The notes: generated by a model from the sequence alone, not told the origin. A stretch of 18,694 bases of DNA from JAFGTE01 sp965369305 (GCA_965369305.1 CBDUQG010000014.1:1-18694); one strand, 5' to 3'; counted from the first letter of the stretch, positions 6,482-14,845 are shown. A program made the numbers and translations.

Positions 6482-7414
6482 ATGATTTACCCTTGGGACA
6501 TCATTGGGCACGATAAGCAGCTTTCCGCTTTGGAGACAGAGATCACCAAAGATCAATTGAGTCACGCTTATCTGTTTCACGGCCCCCGGGACACGGGAAA
6601 GTTCAGTGTTGCTTCTACACTTGCTACGATACTGCTTTGCCCGAACAACCTTTGTCACCAGTGTCGTGATTGCCAGCTCATTAAGACCGGGTCTCATCCT
6701 GACCTCATTCAGTTTTTAGATGATGGCAGTTCGATCAAAATTGATGATGTGAGGACGCTCATTCGAAAAACCAATCTGACGTCGCAGGGCGGACGGCGCA
6801 TTGTACTGATTGAAAACCTGGAAAGGATGCCCTTGGAAGCCCAGAATTCTTTTTTGAAGACCCTTGAGGAACCTCCGGGAAAGACTATTTTTATCATGAC
6901 AACGACACAATTAAAAAAGATCGTTCCGACGATTCTTTCCAGAGTGCGTCAGCAGGCCTTCTTTCTGGTAGATGACGCTGTGATGAAACAGGAGCTCATG
7001 CCTCGCTTTAAGGACCATGCTGATTTTGACGAAGTGCTTCAGGTGGCTCAAGGCAGACCGGGTCTTGCCATTAAGCTACTTTCTGAGCCGGCATCGCTTT
7101 CGGCTTATAAACGAGTTTATAACGAAATTGATCAGATGCTGAAGGGTAATGATATAGTCGGTAAATTCGCTTATATTGATGGTTTAGACACGGATCCCGA
7201 GCAGCTAGATCTCTTCTTTGATGTTTTCTGTCAGATTCTTCGCAAATCAGCTCACGATTTTGTTTCTACCGGAACCTCCTTTTTAAGCCCCCGCTACAAC
7301 CTCCAGGGGATTACTCAACTGTTTGAATATTTACTCAAAACACGCTATCTTATTGAGCGGAATGCCAACAAGAAATTAGCCCTAGAAAACCTCCTTTTAC
7401 TAACCGAGAAATAG
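6482..7414 (+). CDS. holB: DNA polymerase III delta' subunit (clamp loader), HolB-like
   Basis: The 310-residue AAA+ family protein is a part of the clamp loader that opens the sliding clamp with tau/gamma and delta. The order of motifs fits: HAYLFHGPRDTGK (28-40, Walker A position), a zinc module with C53, C58, C61 and C64, RRIVLIENLERM (105-116, Walker B region without DEAD), SFLKTLEEPP (123-132) and LSRVRQ (152-157) at the SRC sensor site. Walker A lacks the Ser/Thr after GK, Walker B lacks its acidic pair, and the SRC cysteine is Val, so this subunit probably does not hydrolyse ATP, as known for delta'. It could be a divergent gamma/tau paralogue, but length and motif loss favour delta'. 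No ribosome binding site is seen. The TPR gene follows after 25 bases. Confidence 0.88.
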   Translation: MIYPWDIIGHDKQLSALETEITKDQLSHAYLFHGPRDTGKFSVASTLATILLCPNNLCHQCRDCQLIKTGSHPDLIQFLDDGSSIKIDDVRTLIRKTNLTSQGGRRIVLIENLERMPLEAQNSFLKTLEEPPGKTIFIMTTTQLKKIVPTILSRVRQQAFFLVDDAVMKQELMPRFKDHADFDEVLQVAQGRPGLAIKLLSEPASLSAYKRVYNEIDQMLKGNDIVGKFAYIDGLDTDPEQLDLFFDVFCQILRKSAHDFVSTGTSFLSPRYNLQGITQLFEYLLKTRYLIERNANKKLALENLLLLTEK

Positions 7415-7439
7415 CCTAGAGCATTCCTTATTAGAATTC

Positions 7440-8237
7440 ATGTTAGAGCTTTACCTGTTTATCTTCGCTTTTGTACTAATAGCGGGCCTTGTCGCCCGCC
7501 GGGTTTATTTGGTGAACCGGAGCGAAAAAAAGGAATTTAAGGAGCAAGTGGCTGCTAAAGTTGAAGAGAATCGTAAAATTGAGCAGGATAAGGGGCCGAC
7601 CCGTTTTAAGGAAGAGCATCTGAAGAAAAAAGAAGAGAAAAAGCACGACTTGCCAAGATATAAGGAAGAAATGAGGCGTGCTGAGATGGCTATTGCAAAG
7701 AATCAACTTTCTGAAGCCAAGAAGTATTTGATTCAGGCCTTATCTTTAGCAGAAAATGACCTGCCTGCCGCCACCAAGCTGGCGAAGGTTTATATGGAAT
7801 CAGGTGACCTAAAGCGGGCTGAAACTCTTTATCGCAAGCTCCTTGATGAAGACTCCAGTAATCCTGATATCTATGCCAGTATCGGGAAGATCATGCTCAA
7901 GAAAAAGTCTTACAAAGAGGCCATTCAGGCTTATGTAAGGGCAGTTGAACTGGATGACAAAGATGACCAGAAGTTTTTAGCCCTTGGCAAGCTCTATCAT
8001 CTGATGATGCGCTACTCAGTAGCAGCGGAGTGTTTTAAAAGAGCTGCTGAACTCAAGCCACGCGAAGTCAATTATCTCTTTTTGCTGGCTGATTCCTGCG
8101 CTGCTGACGACGATTACGAAAATGCTTTATTCACCTATGAGCGTATCCTAACCATTGAGCCTTACAACGAAAAGGCCAAATCTGCCACTCAGGATCTCCG
8201 CCTTAAAATCAAGGAACAAGAAGCCATCTTTAGCTAA
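7440..8237 (+). CDS. Membrane-anchored TPR-repeat protein
   Basis: The 265-residue protein has one N-terminal helix (about 3-23, LYLFIFAFVLIAGLVA) followed by Arg-rich sequence, indicating an anchor with the bulk in the cytoplasm. Residues 27-75 are highly charged Lys/Glu, likely helical or coiled coil. From about 78 to 255 run about five TPR units, for example AETLYRKLLDEDSSNPDIYA, AIQAYVRAVELDDKDDQ, AAECFKRAAELKP and ALFTYERILTIEPYNEKA. TPR arrays bind peptides or proteins; no enzyme motif is present, so this is probably a scaffold. It sits between holB and pyrF with a 6-base gap to pyrF, a context that says little about its partner. No ribosome binding site is evident. Confidence 0.85.
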   Translation: MLELYLFIFAFVLIAGLVARRVYLVNRSEKKEFKEQVAAKVEENRKIEQDKGPTRFKEEHLKKKEEKKHDLPRYKEEMRRAEMAIAKNQLSEAKKYLIQALSLAENDLPAATKLAKVYMESGDLKRAETLYRKLLDEDSSNPDIYASIGKIMLKKKSYKEAIQAYVRAVELDDKDDQKFLALGKLYHLMMRYSVAAECFKRAAELKPREVNYLFLLADSCAADDDYENALFTYERILTIEPYNEKAKSATQDLRLKIKEQEAIFS

Positions 8238-8243
8238 AAAAAC

Positions 8244-9164
8244 ATGCAACATTTTGCCGATAAACTAACCCTTCGAATCAGTGATTTGGGCAATCCGACT
8301 TGTGTCGGTCTAGACCCTCGCCTTAATCAGATCCCTGAATTCATCCGTGCGAACGCAGAGGAGGAATTCGGTAATACAACCGAAGCCGTTGCCGAGGCCA
8401 TCATTGATTTTAATATGGGTATTATTGATGCGATTGCTGATATAGTTCCTGCGGTGAAGCCTCAGATTGCTTTTTATGAATGTTATGGACATCAGGGGTT
8501 CCGGGCTTATGAGGAAACAATTCGCTATGCTCAGGAAAAAGGGCTTCTGGTTATAGGTGACGCGAAGCGCAACGATATTGGCTCCACAGCCGAAGCCTAT
8601 GCTAAAGGCCATTTGGGTGAGGTGGACATCTTTGGTGAGCCAGAAAAAACCATTGATGCAGATTCACTTACGGTCACACCGTATCTCGGTACAGATGGCA
8701 TCAAGCCTTTTACCAAGGTTTGCGCCGAGCAGGGGAAGGGGATTTTTGTCTTAGTTCGAACATCCAATCCATCAGCAGATGAGATCCAGGGCCAGTCTGT
8801 CGGTGATGAGCTTATGGATGAACGAGTTGCCAGCTTAGTCGAAGGATGGGGTCGGGATTTAATCGGTGACACGGGCTTTTCTTCTGTAGGTGCTGTGGTT
8901 GGTGCTACGTACCCTGAGGAAGCTCGTGTACTCAGAAACATCATGCCCAACCAAATCTTTTTGGTGCCTGGCTACGGAGCTCAAGGGGGTGGTGCGGAAG
9001 ATGTGAAGTACTGTTTCCACAAAAACGGTACGGGTGCCATCATTAACTCGTCCCGAGGCATTATTTTTGCTTATGAAAAGAATGGACAGCCTGGCGAAGC
9101 TTACGCGGAAGCAGCCAGAGAAGCTGCTATTGCAATGAAAGAAGATCTGGCTAGCCTATTCTAG
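8244..9164 (+). CDS. pyrF: Orotidine 5'-phosphate decarboxylase (type 2 family)
   Basis: The enzyme decarboxylates OMP to UMP, the last step of pyrimidine synthesis, in the cytoplasm. The 306-residue length matches the longer type 2 group rather than the 230-residue type. Seen motifs: CVGLDPRL (20-27), VKPQIAFYE (71-79), catalytic DAKRNDIG (106-113, with D106, K108 and D111 of the Lys-Asp network), LTVTPYLG, VGAVVGATYPEE, the phosphate-binding VPGYGAQGGG and INSSRGI near the end. All key residues are present, so it should be active. It is tightly packed after the TPR gene. No other pyrimidine gene is in the window. The start follows an A-rich stretch without a clear ribosome binding site. Confidence 0.97.
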   Translation: MQHFADKLTLRISDLGNPTCVGLDPRLNQIPEFIRANAEEEFGNTTEAVAEAIIDFNMGIIDAIADIVPAVKPQIAFYECYGHQGFRAYEETIRYAQEKGLLVIGDAKRNDIGSTAEAYAKGHLGEVDIFGEPEKTIDADSLTVTPYLGTDGIKPFTKVCAEQGKGIFVLVRTSNPSADEIQGQSVGDELMDERVASLVEGWGRDLIGDTGFSSVGAVVGATYPEEARVLRNIMPNQIFLVPGYGAQGGGAEDVKYCFHKNGTGAIINSSRGIIFAYEKNGQPGEAYAEAAREAAIAMKEDLASLF

Positions 9165-9166
9165 CC

Positions 9167-9175
9167 TGTTATAAT
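9167..9175 (+). promoter_or_regulatory. Extended -10 promoter for the dienelactone hydrolase-like lipoprotein gene
   Basis: TG-T-TATAAT is a full extended -10 with a perfect hexamer at 9170-9175, lying just after the pyrF stop. The -35 region is weak (CTGGCT at 17 bases), as expected for extended -10 sites. The predicted start near 9182 leaves a leader of about 19 bases to the ATG at 9201. Confidence 0.5.
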
Positions 9176-9200
9176 TTGTGTAGAAACTAAAACAAATCTC

Positions 9201-10067
9201 ATGAAAAAACTATCTAAGATGCTTGCACCACTGCTCTTTGTCTTTTTATTGCTTGGTTGCCAGCAAACAACAGAAACTGAAGATATTCCTTCAGCAAATG
9301 TTGAGTCAGTTGAGTCAGATGAATCTCCTGAGGTACCAATGGAAGAGACAATGTCGGGAAAGGCTTATGACCCGACGTCTTTGATAAGGCAAACAGTTGC
9401 TTACTATCCAGAAAAATCAGAGGAGGTTGTTGGATATCTCGCTATGCCAGCCGGAGAGACGAACCTACCTGGTATTATTTTGATTCATGAGTGGTGGGGT
9501 CTTAATGAGGATATAAGGCGTAAGACTCGAGAATTTGCAGCGGAAGGTTATGTAGCCCTGGCGGTGGATCTTTATGAGGGTAGGCTTGCTACTACGCCGG
9601 ATGATGCTCGCGTTCTTGCCACTGGTGTTCGCGAAGATGTTGACGGTGCTTTTGCAAATTTGAATGCGGCTGTTGAATACCTCAAGAGTCAGAATGAAGT
9701 GAACAATGACAGGTTGGCTTCGGTGGGTTGGTGTTTTGGTGGCCAATGGTCTTATGAAATGGCTAAGAACGATTTGGGTACCGATGTCTCGATTATGTAC
9801 TATGGCCGTTTCCACCCTGAGGATGACCTGGAAATGATGCGTTCGTTAATTATTGGTCACTTTGGCGAAGAGGATGCTAGTATTGCTGTAGATAGTGTCG
9901 AGGAACTCCAGGTGGCACTTCGTGAGAATGATGAGCGGCATGAGATTTATATCTACGAAAATGCTGGTCATGCTTTTGCGAACAATGACTCAGATGCTTT
10001 CGATGAAAAAGCCTCTCGAGAAGCATGGGATCGTTCACTTAGCTTCCTAGAAGAGTACCTTCAGTAA
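9201..10067 (+). CDS. Dienelactone hydrolase-family lipoprotein
   Basis: The 288-residue protein begins with a lipoprotein signal: MKKLSKM, a hydrophobic run, then lipobox LLGC with lipidated Cys20, and a Glu/Ser-rich tether to about residue 58. The alpha/beta hydrolase domain follows the dienelactone hydrolase pattern: IILIHEWWGLNEDI (92-105, with the conserved Glu97), GWCFGGQWS (176-184, nucleophile Cys178), GEEDASI (222-228, Asp225) and ENAGHAF (253-259, His257). The Cys-Asp-His triad is therefore complete. The family hydrolyses dienelactones and assorted esters; the substrate here is unknown and no catechol-pathway neighbours exist. Export on the envelope suggests an extracytoplasmic ester substrate. 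The stop lies 2 bases from the convergent stop of the VTT gene. Confidence 0.9.
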   Translation: MKKLSKMLAPLLFVFLLLGCQQTTETEDIPSANVESVESDESPEVPMEETMSGKAYDPTSLIRQTVAYYPEKSEEVVGYLAMPAGETNLPGIILIHEWWGLNEDIRRKTREFAAEGYVALAVDLYEGRLATTPDDARVLATGVREDVDGAFANLNAAVEYLKSQNEVNNDRLASVGWCFGGQWSYEMAKNDLGTDVSIMYYGRFHPEDDLEMMRSLIIGHFGEEDASIAVDSVEELQVALRENDERHEIYIYENAGHAFANNDSDAFDEKASREAWDRSLSFLEEYLQ

Positions 10068-10069
10068 TT

Positions 10070-10756
10070 TTAGGATTCTCGTGTTCTTAGTCTAACAAAG
10101 GCTGGCTTCATTTTTTTGACGATCACCGGAAGTAAGCTAAATACGATAAGCAAGCTGGTCATGATTCCGATTTCCCAAGTGAACATGTCATGAACTTGAT
10201 CGACTTGTTCGATCTGATTTCCGGTATAGCCGTAGATGATAGACCCAGGTATAACTCCGATCAAAGTGCTTACAAAATACTTCCAGTAATTGATTTTTGA
10301 AATACCTCCAAGAATATGAATCAAAAAGTAGGGGAAGATTAGTGTGAATCTCAGTGCCATGAAGTACATGAGGCCGTTATTCTTGATCTCATCTTTTACT
10401 GGATGCAGCCGCTTGCCGTATTTTTTCTCAAAGAGATCATGTAGCAGATAGCGAGCAATTGAAAACCCCACAAGGGCTCCAATGAGTGTGCCGACAATAT
10501 TAAAGACACTGCCTAGTGTGGCTCCGAATAAAAAGCCACCCATTATTTTCAGGACACCAGCTAGCGGAATAGGGGAATTGACGAAGAGGGCGCAGGCTAC
10601 AATAAATAGAATGACCGAAAAGTAATAGTTATTCAGAACAAACGCAGCGATCACGTCCTTATATTCGTTGAGGAATTCCATGCTCATGTAATCCTTGAGC
10701 AGAAAGGATGCTAGCAAAAATACACCGATGAGGAGGATAATAGAAATCTTTTTCAT
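10070..10756 (-). CDS. TVP38/TMEM64 (VTT, SNARE-associated) family membrane protein
   Basis: The 228-residue integral membrane protein has hydrophobic segments near 5-21, 45-65, 66-104 (re-entrant GVLKIMGGFLFGATLGSVFN plus helix), 129-150, 157-178 and 195-214. The VTT core is recognised from KIMGGFLFGATLGS (70-83), ALVGFSIARYLL (94-105), ALRFTLIFPYFLIHILGG (134-151) and FVSTLIGVIPGSIIYGYTG (161-179). VTT/DedA relatives are lipid scramblases or transporters that keep membrane potential and lipid distribution; the exact role here is unknown. It ends a minus-strand run, 20 bases after the sugar dehydrogenase gene. AGGG lies about 10 bases before the ATG, a possible ribosome binding site. Confidence 0.9.
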   Translation of the reverse strand: MKKISIILLIGVFLLASFLLKDYMSMEFLNEYKDVIAAFVLNNYYFSVILFIVACALFVNSPIPLAGVLKIMGGFLFGATLGSVFNIVGTLIGALVGFSIARYLLHDLFEKKYGKRLHPVKDEIKNNGLMYFMALRFTLIFPYFLIHILGGISKINYWKYFVSTLIGVIPGSIIYGYTGNQIEQVDQVHDMFTWEIGIMTSLLIVFSLLPVIVKKMKPAFVRLRTRES

Positions 10757-10776
10757 ATACTTGACCCTACCATAAC

Positions 10777-12228
10777 CTATTTGGCAACTATTCGGAAGAT
10801 CCGATCGTCGTTTGCGGCTGGGTCTCCCCGTCCGTCACGGTTTGAGGTTGAGAAATAGATAAAGCCGTCAGACCCTTCTATCACGTCCCGTATGCGTCCA
10901 AAGCTAACTTCACTTAGTTTTTCATGGAATGTAACCTTGTCAGGATCTTTAGGATCCAGCACTACTCTTACCAATCCCTTGCCACCTAAGCTGCCGAAGA
11001 AGAGGTTGTTTTTGAACTGAGGAAAGACGTTTCCAGAATAGATCATGAGTGATCCAGGTGGCTCAGCAGGTGTGAATTGAATGATGGGTGGAATGGTACC
11101 CTCTCTGACCTCATTGTGTGAAACGAGTGGCCAGCCGTAATTACCCCCACCAACAATACGATTGATCTCATCACCTCCTGCAGGCCCGTCAAAAATGGAA
11201 GGGCCATGCTCTGTTGAGTACATTTCACCGGTTTCCGGGTGCCAGGCGAGCCCCTGGGAGTTTCGATGTCCATAGCTGTAAATATGTCCAGGTAGAGGAT
11301 TATCGAAAGGCCGTGAGCCATCAGTGTCCATCCTCAGAATTTTACCTGCATAGGATTCCAGATCCTGAGCATCCTCTCGATTGAGTGCATCGCCTACAGT
11401 GACGTATAGCCGACTATCCGGGCCGAAAGCCAGTCTTGAGCCAGCGTGGAACCTGGCTGCAGGCAAGTTGTCAGCGATGACGGATTCTTCTTCGAGGCGA
11501 GTTCTTTTGTCCACAAAGCGAAGCACCTTCACCTTCATTTCCCCTTCTTTTTGGTATGCCAGAGAAAGATAGATCCATTTATTGCGCTGATAGTTAGGGT
11601 CTACTACTACTGACATCAGCCCTTCTTCTCCGGTGCTGGAAACCTCTTCAAAAACGTGAAGCGGTTCTTCTTGTAGGACGCCATTTTCAATTATCCTTAA
11701 CCTCCCAGGTCGTTCAGTGACCAGCATTCGGCTTTCGGATGTAAAAGCCATGCTCCAGGGTACTTCAAGGTTGCCCACAAACTCTTCGACCTCATATTCC
11801 ACAGGTTCGACCTCTTCAGGTATTTCGAATTTGACGGGAATTTCAAACTGGTCATCGTTTTCGGGTAAATCAGAGGGGTTATCCTTCCTTAGTACCAGTG
11901 TGCCGGTTTCGGTTTCAGGCATCTCAAATTCCATTTCGCTTTCAAATGGCACGAACTCTTCTGTCATCCAGTCGGTCTGAGCACTTCCAATGCCTGTGCC
12001 GATTAGCTCACCTTCGCTGTCGTATAGCTCAATCGGAAAATCGGCTTCAAAGTACCAGTAGCCTCTGGCTTCACCCGTAACTTTGAGCGGGCTGCTGATA
12101 GCTTCCATTGTCTGAGGCTGACTAACTTTGATCAGCTCATGAGAAGCGACCTGAGGTGCTTCGACTGCTTTGCATGCTGTGAGCATAAGGGCCGATAAAA
12201 TAATGAGGGCTGTTTTCGTTTGCTTCAT
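10777..12228 (-). CDS. Lipoprotein with Gmad2 domain fused to PQQ-type sugar dehydrogenase (GSDH) propeller
   Basis: From ATG 12228 the protein has 483 residues. Residues 1-19 are a lipoprotein signal ending in lipobox LTAC (Cys19). Residues about 34-135 match Gmad2, an immunoglobulin-like domain of spore and surface proteins: ISSPLKVTGEARGYWYFEADF, DWMTEEFVPF, LVLRKDNPSD. Residues about 146-483 form the GSDH/aldose sugar dehydrogenase beta-propeller: LEVPWSMAF, ERPGRLRII, GEEGLMSVVVDPNY, RFHAGSRLAFGPD (His261 at the position of the catalytic base of soluble glucose dehydrogenase), YVTVGD, YGHRNSQGLAWHP, EHGP and GGGNYGWP. Such enzymes oxidise sugars with PQQ and Ca2+; no PQQ genes are here, so the cofactor must come from elsewhere or not be used. 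The TTG at 12243 is rejected as start because a -10 box covers it. Confidence 0.9.
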   Translation of the reverse strand: MKQTKTALIILSALMLTACKAVEAPQVASHELIKVSQPQTMEAISSPLKVTGEARGYWYFEADFPIELYDSEGELIGTGIGSAQTDWMTEEFVPFESEMEFEMPETETGTLVLRKDNPSDLPENDDQFEIPVKFEIPEEVEPVEYEVEEFVGNLEVPWSMAFTSESRMLVTERPGRLRIIENGVLQEEPLHVFEEVSSTGEEGLMSVVVDPNYQRNKWIYLSLAYQKEGEMKVKVLRFVDKRTRLEEESVIADNLPAARFHAGSRLAFGPDSRLYVTVGDALNREDAQDLESYAGKILRMDTDGSRPFDNPLPGHIYSYGHRNSQGLAWHPETGEMYSTEHGPSIFDGPAGGDEINRIVGGGNYGWPLVSHNEVREGTIPPIIQFTPAEPPGSLMIYSGNVFPQFKNNLFFGSLGGKGLVRVVLDPKDPDKVTFHEKLSEVSFGRIRDVIEGSDGFIYFSTSNRDGRGDPAANDDRIFRIVAK

Positions 12229-12234
12229 GCACCC

Positions 12235-12240
12235 ATTATA
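12235..12240 (-). promoter_or_regulatory. -10 box giving a probable leaderless mRNA for the Gmad2-GSDH gene
   Basis: A perfect TATAAT ends six bases before the ATG at 12228 (intervening GGGTGC). Transcription starting about seven bases after the hexamer would begin at the A of the start codon. The -35 is weak (TGGAAA, 16-base spacer, inside the ATPase gene end). There is no ribosome binding site at usable distance. Confidence 0.5.
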
Positions 12241-12251
12241 CAAATCCTTTT

Positions 12252-14843
12252 TTACTTTTCCAGGCTTCTTCGGAAGAACTTCAGTCCTTCTACATAAACA
12301 ATGTTAAGTAGAGCTGCTCCAATACAGATCATCCAGTCCCCGAGCGCAAGGGGTACGAGTGAAAAAATGCGTTGAGTAGGTTCTAGGTACATCACTGATA
12401 TAGTGACGAGGGCAATGATAGAAACACCCGCTAGCAGAAACCAGTTGTTGAAAATCCCCGTCACAACAATGGACTCCCGCATTGACCGGAAGTTATAAGT
12501 GTCGACCACAACCATCATGACAATGGTGGCAAAAACCATGCTTCTGGCATGATCAACGTCCGCTAGTGGGTCCTGGCTGATATAAATAATGAAAGCGACC
12601 AGTGCCATAAAAATAGCTGTCCCGAAGATGATCATTGAATTCCCCCGGTTTAGAATAGATTCATTGGTTGGCCGTGGCTTGTTTTCCATGAGGTTGCCAT
12701 GAGCCTTGTCCAGCCCCAGGCCAATGGCAGGCATTTCCTCGTCAAAGGCATTTATGAAAAGGATTTGTATAGCTATTAAAGGTAGGAACTCGAAATCAAA
12801 GAAGACAATGCCTAAAAGAATCAGAATAACCTCGGTAAAATTCCTGGAAATAAGATAGCCGGCAAATTTTTCAATATTTTGATAGATACGGCGTCCTTCT
12901 TCAACAGCGACTACAATGGTGGCAAAGTTGTCATCTTGTAAGATCATTTCAGCCGCTTGTTTACTAACATCAGTCCCCTTGATTCCCATGGCAATTCCAA
13001 TGTCGGCTTTTTTTAGGGCTGGTGCATCGTTTACCCCGTCACCTGTCATGGAAACAATTTCACCTGCTTTCTTGAGTAGGTCTACAATGCGTAATTTATG
13101 CTCAGGTTGTGTTCTGGCAAAAACTCTCACCGCCTTCAGTTCTTTGGCTAGTTCTTTGTCGCTCATTTGATCAATTTCATCTCCCGTCAGTGCTTTAGTG
13201 GAGCCGTCGTTAAGACCGATTTGTTTGGCGATTGAGGCCGCCGTTTCTTTATTGTCACCTGTAATCATAATGACCCGCATACCGGCTTGGTGTGCTACCC
13301 GAATTGCCTCTGGTACTTCCTCTCTGGCAGGATCTCTCATGGCTGCCAGCCCCAAGAAGATCAGTTCTTTTTCGACGTTCTTGTTGGGAATGGATTTGCC
13401 AGAGCTTTCTTTATAGGCCATGGCCAGGACTCTGAGGGCATTCTTGGCGAACTTACTATTTTGTTTGAGGATAGCCTCTTTGTCCTTTTGGTTTAGTTTC
13501 TTTTTCTTTCCGTTGATTAGCTGATGAGTGCATTTTTGTAAGATGACTTCGGGTGCTCCTTTGCTACAGACCTTGTATCCACTCTTCATTTTATGGATAG
13601 TTGTCATCATTTTTCGATTGGCGGTAAAGAAAATTTCCTCCACTCGCTTATTGCCCTCCTGAAGTTTCTCTTTCTGGAAGTTTGCCTTTTCACCCATTGT
13701 AATGAGGGCTACTTCTGTTGGGTCACCTACAGGTGAGAAACTGCCATCTTCGTTTTCTCTTAAATTTCCGTTGTTACAAAGTAGTGATGACTCAAAAAAA
13801 TCTTTCCACTTTGAAGGGCTGATTTTCTTCTTACCTTCCTTGAAGCTCCCCTCTGGTTTATAGCCAAGGCCTTCCACCGAAATCACTTTTCCATCGATGA
13901 AAACTTTCTGAACGGTCATCTCATTTTCCGTCAGAGTTCCAGTTTTATCCGTGCAAATAACTGTGGTGCTGCCAAGTGTTTCAACGGCCATCATTCTACG
14001 AACCACGGCTTTTTGTTTGGCCATCTTTCTCATCCCAAACGATAGGGCTAAGGTCATGGTTAGTGGTAAGCCTTCCGGTACTGCGGCCACAGCCAAGGCT
14101 AAGGCAACGACCAGCATCTGAGTGACAGACACTCCCTTAATGACCCCAATAAAAAGGATGATTGCCGTGACTGAAAGGGCGATGAAAGCGAGCAGTTTTC
14201 CAAGATGATCCATTCTCTCCTGGAGAGGGGTTATCTCTTCTTTTTCCTGGACCATGGTGGCGATACTCCCTAATTTGGTTTTCATTCCTGTTTTAAGAAC
14301 TCTAGCCAAACACCTTCCATAAACAACCTGTGTTCCAGCATATATTTGCTCCTTTTTATGCTTGTGTACAGAAACGGATTCGCCGGTTAGTTGAGATTCG
14401 TCAATTTCTAAGTTGTTCACATCAATGATTTCAGCGTCGGCAGGAACCTGGTCGCCCATATCTAGCGATAAAATGTCACCCGGGACCACTTCCCTGACTT
14501 CAATGGACATCAAAGAGCCATCTCTGATAACAGTTGTTTCAGGTTTCATGATAGCTTTTAGGGCTTCCATGACTCGCTCTGCCTTATATTCCTGCAAGAA
14601 GCCCATGACAATGACAAAGGCAACGATAAAATTAATCACCCAAAAGTTGAGTTCTTCACCAACATAGAAAGAGATCAGTGAGGCGATGATAAGAATCCAG
14701 ACAATGACATTCGAGAATTGCCTCACAAACACCTTGAAAAATGTCCATTGCTTCTTTTTCTCCAATTCATTAAACCCGTGACGTTTCAGGATTCTTTCAG
14801 CTTCTTTGCTACTTAGCCCTGTGAGTTTTTTGGATGATGGCAT
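12252..14843 (-). CDS. Ca2+-type (P2) cation-translocating P-type ATPase
   Basis: The 863-residue ion pump resembles SERCA/PMCA. Motifs in order: N-terminal cation ATPase domain (1-60), actuator LTGES (152-156), VPEGLP (255-260) in TM4, phosphorylation site DKTGT (299-303, Asp299), nucleotide-binding KGAPE (428-432), ITGDN (527-531), GDGVNDAP (601-608) and about ten helices overall. Ca2+-site positions: TM4 Glu257; TM5 RNFTEV keeps Asn668 and Glu671; TM6 has NAFDEEMPA (698-706), where SERCA has NLVTDGLPA, so Thr and Asp become Asp701 and Glu702; TM8 has Asp781 at the Glu908 position. Ca2+ export is likely but another divalent ion is possible. The ATG lies 2 bases after the stop of the 167-residue gene, so translation is probably coupled. 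Confidence 0.93.
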   Translation of the reverse strand: MPSSKKLTGLSSKEAERILKRHGFNELEKKKQWTFFKVFVRQFSNVIVWILIIASLISFYVGEELNFWVINFIVAFVIVMGFLQEYKAERVMEALKAIMKPETTVIRDGSLMSIEVREVVPGDILSLDMGDQVPADAEIIDVNNLEIDESQLTGESVSVHKHKKEQIYAGTQVVYGRCLARVLKTGMKTKLGSIATMVQEKEEITPLQERMDHLGKLLAFIALSVTAIILFIGVIKGVSVTQMLVVALALAVAAVPEGLPLTMTLALSFGMRKMAKQKAVVRRMMAVETLGSTTVICTDKTGTLTENEMTVQKVFIDGKVISVEGLGYKPEGSFKEGKKKISPSKWKDFFESSLLCNNGNLRENEDGSFSPVGDPTEVALITMGEKANFQKEKLQEGNKRVEEIFFTANRKMMTTIHKMKSGYKVCSKGAPEVILQKCTHQLINGKKKKLNQKDKEAILKQNSKFAKNALRVLAMAYKESSGKSIPNKNVEKELIFLGLAAMRDPAREEVPEAIRVAHQAGMRVIMITGDNKETAASIAKQIGLNDGSTKALTGDEIDQMSDKELAKELKAVRVFARTQPEHKLRIVDLLKKAGEIVSMTGDGVNDAPALKKADIGIAMGIKGTDVSKQAAEMILQDDNFATIVVAVEEGRRIYQNIEKFAGYLISRNFTEVILILLGIVFFDFEFLPLIAIQILFINAFDEEMPAIGLGLDKAHGNLMENKPRPTNESILNRGNSMIIFGTAIFMALVAFIIYISQDPLADVDHARSMVFATIVMMVVVDTYNFRSMRESIVVTGIFNNWFLLAGVSIIALVTISVMYLEPTQRIFSLVPLALGDWMICIGAALLNIVYVEGLKFFRRSLEK

Positions 14844-14845
14844 GT

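Noticed and set aside
7432..7437. TAGAAT as a -10 for the TPR gene
   Set aside because: It lies only two bases before the ATG, too close for a usable transcript start; operon read-through from holB is simpler.
12229..12243. TTG start adding MYNGC before the Gmad2-GSDH lipoprotein
   Set aside because: These bases are the TATAAT box and its spacer; the ATG at 12228 begins a normal lipoprotein signal.
12916..13496. Open frames on the plus strand opposite the ATPase gene
   Set aside because: They lack family features and lie inside a fully recognised gene; they are antisense shadows.
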